From NCBI GenBank assembly GCA_031260235.1, contig JAIRKG010000051.1, positions 1 to 5,687 on the forward strand: a DNA stretch of 5,687 nt. Reading direction: 5' to 3'. The stretch comes from Dysgonamonadaceae bacterium. Lineage in GTDB: Bacteria > Bacteroidota > Bacteroidia > Bacteroidales > Azobacteroidaceae. Position 1 is the stretch's first letter; every line of letters starts with the position of its first letter. The translations under genes were made by a program, and so were the position numbers. This document shows positions 1-5,687 of this stretch, one piece after another. The notes below the pieces were generated by a model. That model searched no databases. It worked only from the letters and a program-made list of their open reading frames with translations, and was not told the origin of the DNA.

Positions 1-111
1 TCCCCCGCAGGATTAATTTTTAATAGAGGGGCGGGGAGCGAGGAACAATGGCGGAGCGGGGGCGGCGGGCAATTCGTTGAAGCGGGTTTTGAGATTGTTG
101 GATCTCTGTAA
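1..111 (+). other. Left-edge stretch, possible C-terminal tail of a gene cut by the window
   Basis: The plus-strand frame beginning at base 1 stays open for 36 codons and stops with TAA at 109-111. Its end reads roughly ...GGGGQFVEAGFEIVGSL. If real, it would be the C-terminal tail of a gene entering from the left and converging on groEL. The open length is short enough to arise by chance, especially because bases 25-70 are G-rich and poor in stop codons. I recognise no family. The other two plus frames stop within the first 25 bases. On the minus strand no ATG start is visible between 1 and about 165. The rest, up to 153, is A/T-rich and shows nothing else. Confidence 0.2.
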
Positions 112-153
112 TAAATTCGCTTTGTGTTTTAGATGAATTATTTATATAACAAA

Positions 154-193
154 CCGGCCGGCAATAAACATCAGTGTGTGAATTGCCGGCCGG
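154..193 (-). terminator. Intrinsic terminator of the groES-groEL operon
   Basis: A perfect 12-bp inverted repeat (CCGGCCGGCAAT at 154-165, ATTGCCGGCCGG at 182-193) encloses a 16-base loop. It begins about 20 bases past the groEL stop codon. Read on the minus strand, the GC-rich stem is followed by TTTGTTATATAAATAATT, an imperfect U-rich tail. Position, stem strength and the following T-rich stretch make it the likely end of the chaperonin transcript. On the plus strand it is followed by GTAATGAAATTT, so it is less likely to work in that direction. Confidence 0.8.
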
Positions 194-214
194 GTAATGA
201 AATTTATTTATCTA

Positions 215-1855
<1,641 letters not shown>

Positions 1856-1860
1856 TTAAT

Positions 1861-2130
1861 TTAAATGATTGCTAAAACGTCAGACTGACGCATAATTAAA
1901 AATTTTTCTCCGTCCAATTCGATCTCGGTCCCTGCATATTTTCCGTAGAGAACCTTATCGCCTCCTTTAAGGACCATTTGTTCGTCCTTCGTTCCATTGC
2001 CAACGGCAATTACATCTCCCTTCAGGGGTTTTTCTTTTGCGGAATCGGGAATAATAATTCCCCCAACTGTTTTTTCTTCCGCTACGGCCGGTTTAACCAG
2101 CACTCTGTCTGCTAATGGTTTAATACTCAT
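1861..2130 (-). CDS. groS: Co-chaperonin GroES (Hsp10)
   Basis: This is the heptameric lid of the GroEL folding chamber. At 89 residues it is slightly shorter than the E. coli protein and typical for Bacteroidota. It opens with [14 protein letters not shown], the standard N-terminal beta strand of the family (PLxDRVLVKP). Residues about 17-34 form the mobile loop that docks on the GroEL apical domain, with the hydrophobic tripeptide III at 25-27 in GGIIIPDSA. The second half carries [10 protein letters not shown] and the [19 protein letters not shown] segment that forms the barrel and ends the family signature. It is the first gene of the operon, 11 bases upstream of groEL. The start is fixed by the N-terminal match and by the A/T-rich leader directly before it. 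No CIRCE-type heat-shock operator is visible upstream. Confidence 0.98.
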   Translation of the reverse strand: MSIKPLADRVLVKPAVAEEKTVGGIIIPDSAKEKPLKGDVIAVGNGTKDEQMVLKGGDKVLYGKYAGTEIELDGEKFLIMRQSDVLAII

Positions 2131-2219
2131 AAATTAATTTTTTTAATTGATAAATTATTAAAAATATTTATTTTTCGTTTATATTGCTTACCAATTTTAT
2201 GCCAAACACAAAAGTCTGA

Positions 2220-2249
2220 CAAAATGACAAAAAATAAAAGTCACTGCAA
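2220..2249 (-). promoter_or_regulatory. Candidate groES-groEL promoter
   Basis: On the minus strand TTG (2249-2247) is followed after 19 bases by TCATTTTG (2227-2220). That matches the Bacteroidota primary sigma factor pattern (TTG, about 19-21 bases, TAnnTTTG) with one mismatch in the -7 box. It would give a leader of about 80 bases before the groES start. Other one-mismatch -7 boxes lie close by (complementary to 2203-2210 and 2208-2215), but neither has a well-spaced TTG. The choice is therefore tentative. Confidence 0.3.
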
Positions 2250-2332
2250 GGATGTTGTGGATATTTTTGGCAGATTTTTTTATATTCCGTGAAATTTTTT
2301 CTATCCCCATAAATGGTTAGTGCATACACAAA

Positions 2333-2352
2333 AATCCCTACAAAAGGGGATT
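2333..2352. repeat. Inverted repeat overlapping the flavodoxin promoter, possible operator
   Basis: AATCCC (2333-2338) and GGGATT (2347-2352) form a perfect 6-bp inverted repeat around an 8-base centre. The right arm runs into the TTG of the -33 element of the flavodoxin promoter (2351-2353). A dimeric regulator bound here would be expected to affect polymerase access. I know no regulator with this site, and a 6-bp repeat can arise by chance in A/T-rich DNA. Confidence 0.35.
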
Positions 2353-2381
2353 GCACACTCTTTTTTTCTGCTGTACCTTTG
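2351..2381 (+). promoter_or_regulatory. Bacteroidota-type promoter of the flavodoxin operon
   Basis: TTG at 2351-2353 and TACCTTTG at 2374-2381 are separated by 20 bases. The second box is an exact match to the Bacteroidota -7 consensus TAnnTTTG, and the spacing is right for the -33/-7 pair. Transcription would begin about 6-8 bases after the box, near 2388, giving a leader of roughly 55 bases. That leader is A-rich just before the ATG (AAGACAAAAAGAC), as is typical for this phylum, which seldom uses Shine-Dalgarno pairing. Confidence 0.75.
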
Positions 2382-2443
2382 TACCGGATTTACAAGAAGA
2401 GAATATTAATTCGTTTATTTATAAATAATAAAGACAAAAAGAC

Positions 2444-2944
2444 ATGAGCAAAATTGGAATTTTCTACGGTTCAACCGGCGGCAACACACAAGGAGTTGCC
2501 AAAAACATTGCAAAAAAATTGAGCGTTGACGCAGGCGATATTCATGATGTCTGCAAAGCAACGGCAAGTGCTTTAACAGGCTATGACGTGCTGCTGTTCG
2601 GTTCTTCCACATGGGGACTGGGCGATTTGCAAGAAGATTGGGAGGGTTTTATCAATACGGCGGCTTCGGCAGATTTATCTGGTAAAAAGGTAGCCATTTT
2701 CGGATGCGGTGATTCGTTGGCCTATTCCGACACGTTTTGCGACGCAATGGGGAAAATCTATCAGGCGGTCAAGGACAAGGCGACCATTATCGGCTTTACA
2801 GATACGGCAGGTTATTCGTTCGACGCTTCCGAATCCGTCGTGAACAATCGATTTGTCGGCTTGGCGCTCGACGAAGATAACGAAAGCAATCTGACGGAAG
2901 AACGCATCAACAGGTGGATAGAAACCCTAAAACCTGCTTTCTGA
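2444..2944 (+). CDS. fldA: Long-chain flavodoxin (FMN electron carrier)
   Basis: This small soluble FMN protein shuttles single electrons at low potential. In anaerobes it can replace ferredoxin with partners such as pyruvate:ferredoxin oxidoreductase. The 166 residues fit the long-chain class. The FMN phosphate loop is GSTGGNT at residues 9-15, right after the first beta strand (KIGIFY). The first flavin-flanking loop is SSTWGLGDLQEDW with W57. The second is GCGDSLAYSD at 87-96, with Y94 in the usual flavin-stacking position. The region of about 118-142 (GFTDTAGYSFDASES, NNRFVGLALDEDN) is the insertion that defines long-chain flavodoxins, and the C-terminal helix ends ERINRWIETL. It has its own promoter at 2351-2381 and is followed after one base by the CxxC gene. 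Start and length agree with the family, and nothing is missing. Confidence 0.96.
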   Translation: MSKIGIFYGSTGGNTQGVAKNIAKKLSVDAGDIHDVCKATASALTGYDVLLFGSSTWGLGDLQEDWEGFINTAASADLSGKKVAIFGCGDSLAYSDTFCDAMGKIYQAVKDKATIIGFTDTAGYSFDASESVVNNRFVGLALDEDNESNLTEERINRWIETLKPAF

Positions 2945-2945
2945 T

Positions 2946-3278
2946 ATGATGCGGATTTTCACATGCAAAAGTTGTTCGAGAATACATCTTGAAATTGGGA
3001 ATACGCAAATCCACTTCAATTCTCTTCATTGCTTACAAAACTATCTGGAAACCCTCGATTCGATTGATGTGGCTTATTTTGCCACCGTCAATCGCGCCAA
3101 GGGGCTGACGAGAGTGATTATTCTTCCGCTTGATACTTCCGGAATTGCCCATATCGGCTTTACCTTGCCGGAATTTGAAGACTTGAAAGCAATGATCCGC
3201 AATTATTTGTCGCGAAAAAAGATGATTACAAGCAAGTTTATCGGCTTGGATAAATTTAGCGCCGTGAGTTTGAATTGA
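2946..3278 (+). CDS. Small CxxC protein of unknown function, coupled to flavodoxin
   Basis: I cannot assign a function. The product is 110 residues and begins MMRIFTCKSCSRIHLEIGN. Cysteines C7 and C10 (CKSC), with H14 and possibly H28 and C29 nearby, could bind zinc or act as a redox pair. The middle (about 40-85) looks like a compact alpha/beta fold: SIDVAYFATVNR, then the strand VIILPLDTSG and IAHIGFTLPEFEDLKAMI. There is no signal peptide or membrane segment, so it is probably cytoplasmic. Its general look (N-terminal CxxC, then xIHLxIGNxxxxF) recalls small uncharacterised Bacteroidota proteins such as DUF6686, but that is from memory and weak. It does not look like the DUF2023 protein I recall beside flavodoxin in Porphyromonas. 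One base separates it from the flavodoxin stop, so the genes are almost certainly co-transcribed and perhaps translationally coupled. A second ATG at 2949 could be the true start. Confidence 0.8.
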   Translation: MMRIFTCKSCSRIHLEIGNTQIHFNSLHCLQNYLETLDSIDVAYFATVNRAKGLTRVIILPLDTSGIAHIGFTLPEFEDLKAMIRNYLSRKKMITSKFIGLDKFSAVSLN

Positions 3279-3281
3279 TTT

Positions 3282-3305
3282 CGAAACGGCAAAATGGCGG
3301 TTTTG
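3282..3305. terminator. Weak hairpin between converging genes, possible terminator
   Basis: The 58-bp gap between the converging CxxC gene and porX contains a hairpin with arms 3282-3290 and 3297-3305 around AAAATG. Seven Watson-Crick pairs and one G-T pair are interrupted by one G-G mismatch. It starts four bases after the CxxC stop codon. No clear U-tract follows on either strand, so it is a poor intrinsic terminator; it may end both transcripts inefficiently or be chance. Confidence 0.3.
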
Positions 3306-3336
3306 GAGAAGTCAGAGACAAAGCATAGTGAAAAAA

Positions 3337-4884
3337 TCATTTTTTCGGATCCAAAATAATAATCGGCACCAACATTTCCTCCATAGAAATCCCGCCATGC
3401 TGGAACGTATCCTTGTAATATTGGACATAATAGTTGTAATTATTAGGATAAGCGAAAAAATCGTTGTTCAGAGCAAAAATATAGCGCGTGCTGATGTTGG
3501 GCGACGGAAGTCCGACGGCTTCCGGTTCTTTGATTTCAAAAATTTCTTTCGGATTATAATCCAAAGCCTTTCCCAACTTATAGCGCAGGTTGGTATTGGT
3601 ATTTTTATCGCCAATCACTTTGACCGGCTCTGTTACGCGGATCGTCCCGTGATCGGTCGTGAGGATAATTTTAGCGCCTGCTTCCGATATCTTCCTGAAA
3701 AATTCGAGGGCTGTGGAATGTCTGAACCATGAGCGGGTTAATGAGCGGTAAGCCGCTTCGGTAGAAGCTAATTCGCGTATCATCTTCGACTCGGTGCGGG
3801 CGTGTGAAAGCATATCCACAAAGTTCAAAACAATAACGTTCAGTTGGTAATTACCCAGTTGGTTAAAATTTTGTAACACCTTTTCACCGTAAGCCGAATT
3901 GTTGATTTTATGATAGGAAAAAGTATATTTCTTCCGGAAACGTTCAATTTGCGTTTTAATCAAAGGTGCTTCGTTCAGATTTTTGCCTTCTTCCGATTCC
4001 TCGTCCACCCAAAGCTCGGGAAACATTTTTTCAATCAGGGAAGGCATCAGTCCCGAAAAAATAGCGTTCCGCGCATATTGCGTAACAGTCGGCAGGATAG
4101 TACAGTACAAATCTTCGTTGAACGTGAAAAAATCCGACAGTATGTCCTTAACTTCCCGCCACTGGTCTAAACGGAAATTGTCAATCAGGATGAAAAAAAC
4201 GTTTTCACCGTTGTCGAGCAAAGGGAAAAGTTTCTTTTTAAAAATGTCGGGACTCATCAACGGACGCTCGTCGGGATTGGCAATCCAGGAAATATAATTG
4301 CGCTTCACAAACTTACCGAAAAGCCTGTTAGCCTCCAATTTTTGCATGTGTAGCAAATCCACCATCCCCGTCTGCGACTCTTCCAGTTTTAGTTCCCAAT
4401 AAACCAGTTTTTTATAGACTTCTTTCCAGTCTTCGATGGTAAGGGAATCGTTGATTTGCACAGCGATTTTGGCAAAATCCTGCCGGTAGCTTGAAGTCGT
4501 TGCCTGCGTAATGATTTCGTTTTTATGCAAATTCTTTTTGATTGAAAGCAGTATCTGGTTCGGATTGACAGGCTTAATCAAATAATCGTCGATTTTATTT
4601 CCAATCGCCTGGTTCATAATCCCCTCATCCTCGCTTTTGGTAATCATCACCACCGGGACTTCGGGGTTGATTTCCTTGATAAGCGCCAAAGTTTTCAATC
4701 CGCTTAAGCCCGGCATGTTCTCGTCCAAAAAAATGAGGTCGAAAGCCTGTTCGCGGCAACTGTCGACAGCGTCCTGTCCGCTACATGCGGTAACTACTTC
4801 AAAACCCCTGTCTTCCAGAAACAAAATATGGGGTTTCAGGAGATCGATTTCGTCGTCTGCCCATAAAAATCTGTCTTTTTTCAT
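3337..4884 (-). CDS. porX: PorX-type response regulator with PglZ phosphodiesterase domain
   Basis: This two-domain cytoplasmic protein (515 residues) matches PorX, the regulator of type IX secretion in Bacteroidota. Residues about 5-120 form a CheY-like receiver: acidic pair D10/D11, phospho-acceptor D54 in IFLDENMPG, T82 in VVMITKSE, and K104 in DDYLIKP. A helical linker (about 125-200) leads to a PglZ/alkaline-phosphatase-superfamily domain. Its likely metal and catalytic residues are D235 (FILIDNFR), T268 (PTVTQYARNAIFSG, expected nucleophile), D357 and H361 (NFVDMLSHART), D411 and H412 (LTTDHGT), and H496 (TFQHGGISMEEM). In studied relatives PorX works with the kinase PorY, affects secretion genes, and its PglZ domain cleaves oligonucleotides with zinc. 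All expected residues are present, so it should be active. It stands alone, converging on the flavodoxin unit; PorY is not in the window. I see no good promoter match upstream; a one-mismatch -7 box complementary to 4936-4943 lacks a TTG partner. Confidence 0.95.
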   Translation of the reverse strand: MKKDRFLWADDEIDLLKPHILFLEDRGFEVVTACSGQDAVDSCREQAFDLIFLDENMPGLSGLKTLALIKEINPEVPVVMITKSEDEGIMNQAIGNKIDDYLIKPVNPNQILLSIKKNLHKNEIITQATTSSYRQDFAKIAVQINDSLTIEDWKEVYKKLVYWELKLEESQTGMVDLLHMQKLEANRLFGKFVKRNYISWIANPDERPLMSPDIFKKKLFPLLDNGENVFFILIDNFRLDQWREVKDILSDFFTFNEDLYCTILPTVTQYARNAIFSGLMPSLIEKMFPELWVDEESEEGKNLNEAPLIKTQIERFRKKYTFSYHKINNSAYGEKVLQNFNQLGNYQLNVIVLNFVDMLSHARTESKMIRELASTEAAYRSLTRSWFRHSTALEFFRKISEAGAKIILTTDHGTIRVTEPVKVIGDKNTNTNLRYKLGKALDYNPKEIFEIKEPEAVGLPSPNISTRYIFALNNDFFAYPNNYNYYVQYYKDTFQHGGISMEEMLVPIIILDPKK

Positions 4885-5004
4885 TTTGGATTATTTTAAG
4901 TATGTGTGAAAAATTAAGATCTATTCTTGTGTTTACAAATACATTAAACGCGAATATACATTAAAAATTTTATGCTTATCCCATAGAATATCATTAGCAT
5001 TCCA

Positions 5005-5028
5005 ATCACTTTGAAGAATAAAGGTGAT
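5005..5028. repeat. Small inverted repeat upstream of porX
   Basis: ATCACTTT (5005-5012) and AAGGTGAT (5021-5028) form an 8-bp stem with one T-G pair around an 8-base loop. It lies about 120 bases before the porX start and is followed on the plus strand by ATATTTTGGG. It could be a regulator site for porX or a terminator for a transcript arriving from the left on the plus strand, but no such gene is present. Chance is possible. Confidence 0.25.
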
Positions 5029-5048
5029 ATTTTGGGTTTATCGGTGAA

Positions 5049-5113
5049 GCAATGACGTAGTGAGGTTGCAAAGCCGCAGGTGTCATTGCGAGCCGCAAGC
5101 GGCGCGGCAATCC
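5049..5113 (+). repeat. Dispersed palindromic element, copy 1 (GTCATTGCGAGC family)
   Basis: GCAATGAC (5049-5056) and GTCATTGC (5082-5089) are an 8-bp inverted pair. The right arm opens a nested hairpin: ATTGC (5085-5089) pairs with GCAAT (5107-5111), and inside it GCCGC (5092-5096) pairs with GCGGC (5099-5103). The order GTCATTGCGAGC...GCAATCCGG is shared with the copy at 5615-5686 in the same orientation. This core is known to me as a common dispersed palindrome in Bacteroidota and other bacterial genomes, translated in spurious ORFs as runs like FARND and DCFAS. The internal bases differ between the two copies, but pairing is kept. Confidence 0.65.
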
Positions 5114-5240
5114 GGATAAAAAACCTTATTCCTTATTATATACATTAATTTTTTTTACCTGTTATGTTCAAAGTTTTTCTCCCGCAAGATGTGTGACGTA
5201 TTTGCTTTATTAATAGCAATCTATTCAAAAATGGGGCAAC

Positions 5241-5463
5241 TTGCTTTGCATAAAGCAAGTCCACGACACTTTGTCGGAGAGTTGCTTTGCATAAAGCAAG
5301 TCCGCGACACTTTGCCGGAGAGTTGTTTTGCATAAAGCAAGTTCGCGACACCTTGCCGGAGAAAAACTTTGCGTAAAGCAAGTCCGCGACACTTTGCCGG
5401 AGAGTTGCTTTGCATAAAGCAAGTTCGCGACACTTTGCCGGAGAATTGCTTTGCATAAAGCAA
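5241..5463. repeat. 41-bp tandem repeat array, five full units plus a half unit
   Basis: Units begin at 5241, 5282, 5323, 5364 and 5405; a final partial unit covers 5446-5463. There are no spacers. The first 18 bases, TTGCTTTGCATAAAGCAA, form a hairpin with a 7-bp stem and a GCAT loop; in the first unit flanking bases extend the stem to 9 bp. The other 23 bases hold TCCGCGACACTTTGCCGGA, a second short hairpin. The array therefore begins and ends with the first hairpin: six of these alternate with five linkers. Units differ at only a few positions. Unit 4 has the 5' arm damaged (AAACTTT), and unit 3 has TTGTTTT. The last hairpin is followed by ACTGTTTTTT, terminator-like on the plus strand. 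The function is unknown. Confidence 0.95.
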
Positions 5464-5586
5464 ACTGTTTTTTCCCATTTCGCCGACGAAGATAAAACAA
5501 AATTGTAACAGAAATGTGACGTGGCGAGATTTGTAACTTTTTTTATTGATAAAATAGTTGCATATATAAAAAAAGATAGTAAATAG

Positions 5587-5601
5587 GAAGCGAAGCAATC
5601 C
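5587..5601 (+). repeat. Fragment of the dispersed element
   Basis: GAAGCGAAGCAATCC at 5587-5601 is repeated exactly at 5628-5642 inside the full element, 41 bases away. The bases after each copy (GGAAGAAAAGAAAC and AGAGAAACAGAACC) are also loosely alike, which suggests a local duplication of the inner part of the element followed by drift. Confidence 0.7.
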
Positions 5602-5614
5602 GGAAGAAAAGAAA

Positions 5615-5686
5615 CGTCATTGCGAGCGAAGCGAAGCAATCCAGAGAAACAGAACCCCACTTGCCGCTTCGTGGCTCGCAATGACG
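5615..5686 (+). repeat. Dispersed palindromic element, copy 2 (complete hairpin)
   Basis: A perfect 13-bp inverted repeat, CGTCATTGCGAGC (5615-5627) and GCTCGCAATGACG (5674-5686), forms the outer stem. Pairing continues inward: the GAAGCG that follows pairs with CGCTTC (5665-5670), and GCAA (5636-5639) pairs with TTGC (5661-5664), leaving a loop of about 21 bases. This is a complete imperfect hairpin of about 72 bp, typical of a non-autonomous palindromic repeat or small MITE-like element. It carries no gene. It ends one base before the window edge, so flanking target duplications cannot be judged on the right. Confidence 0.8.
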
Positions 5687-5687
5687 A

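Larger units (their letters stand above)
2131..2443. other. A/T-rich divergent spacer between groES and the flavodoxin gene
   Basis: This 313-bp spacer separates two outward-facing transcription units. It contains a good Bacteroidota-type promoter for the flavodoxin gene (2351-2381), an inverted repeat overlapping its -33 element (2333-2352), and a weaker promoter candidate for groES (2220-2249). A small perfect palindrome, CCATAAATGG, lies at 2307-2316. The minus-strand reading frame 2168-2356 (62 codons) is A/T-rich with no recognisable protein character, and I treat it as non-coding. Confidence 0.7.
4885..5687. other. Gene-free repeat region upstream of porX
   Basis: These 803 bases lie beyond the porX start and run to the window edge. 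I see no credible gene, tRNA or rRNA. The first part (4885-5040) is A/T-rich and should hold the porX promoter. Then come a dispersed palindromic element (5049-5113), a 41-bp tandem array (5241-5463), an A/T-rich gap with several homopolymer runs, and a second copy of the dispersed element ending at the edge (5587-5686). The minus-strand reading frames across 5145-5681 are translations of these repeats and not proteins. Confidence 0.75.

Noticed and set aside
2131..2300. CIRCE (HrcA) heat-shock operator upstream of groES
   Set aside because: No TTAGCACTC-N9-GAGTGCTAA-like inverted repeat is present.
2168..2356. 62-codon minus-strand frame in the groES/flavodoxin spacer
   Set aside because: It overlaps the best promoter of the region and has an A/T-driven composition with no recognisable features.
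3328..3732. Plus-strand frames opposite porX (also 3910-4170, 3983-4297 and 4637-4909)
   Set aside because: They lie antisense to porX, whose protein is conserved along its whole length. They are by-products of its codon use.
5241..5463. CRISPR array
   Set aside because: The units are contiguous and the would-be spacers are nearly identical to each other. No cas genes are present, and each unit folds as two hairpins.
5145..5681. Long minus-strand reading frames with repeated motifs such as LLYAKQLSGKVSRTCFMQ
   Set aside because: All three minus frames are open across the array because the 41-bp unit has no stop in any frame. The predicted proteins simply cycle through the three frames with a 41-residue period, and the N-terminal part (FARNDVSFLPDCFAS) is a translation of the dispersed palindrome. 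No start context or protein family supports them.

Overview
This is a chromosomal window from a member of the Bacteroidota, most likely a Bacteroidales relative. The evidence is a Bacteroidales-type GroEL with a GGM-rich tail, a PorX-type response regulator/PglZ protein (a family tied to type IX secretion and confined to this phylum), and a promoter with the phylum-specific TAnnTTTG element in front of the flavodoxin gene. No Shine-Dalgarno-like sites stand out; the starts sit behind A/T-rich leaders, as is usual in this phylum.

Layout. Positions 1-153 hold no convincing gene: a G-rich patch lies in a short plus-strand reading frame that ends at 111. A strong 12-bp-stem hairpin (154-193) closes the minus-strand groES-groEL operon (groEL 215-1849, groES 1861-2130). 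A 313-bp A/T-rich divergent spacer follows, carrying the promoter of a plus-strand two-gene unit: long-chain flavodoxin (2444-2944) and, one base later, a small CxxC protein of unknown function (2946-3278). Converging on this unit from the right is porX on the minus strand (3337-4884).

The last 803 bases (4885-5687) appear to be non-coding and repeat-rich. The centre is a spacer-less tandem array of a 41-bp unit: five full copies plus a final half copy, 5241-5463. Each unit holds two predicted hairpins. The array is flanked by copies of a dispersed palindromic element with the core GTCATTGCGAGC...GCAATCC (about 5049-5113 and 5615-5686, with a 15-bp fragment at 5587-5601).

How the genes fit together. 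GroES/GroEL are the housekeeping chaperonin. The flavodoxin is a soluble FMN electron carrier, probably co-transcribed with the CxxC protein. PorX is the cytoplasmic regulator that, in studied relatives, acts with the sensor kinase PorY to control the type IX secretion system; its presence suggests the organism has that system, although no secretion genes are in this window. Nothing indicates that the three transcription units share a pathway. The repeat array upstream of porX is the least explained part of the window and the best candidate for something new, but nothing here proves a function for it.
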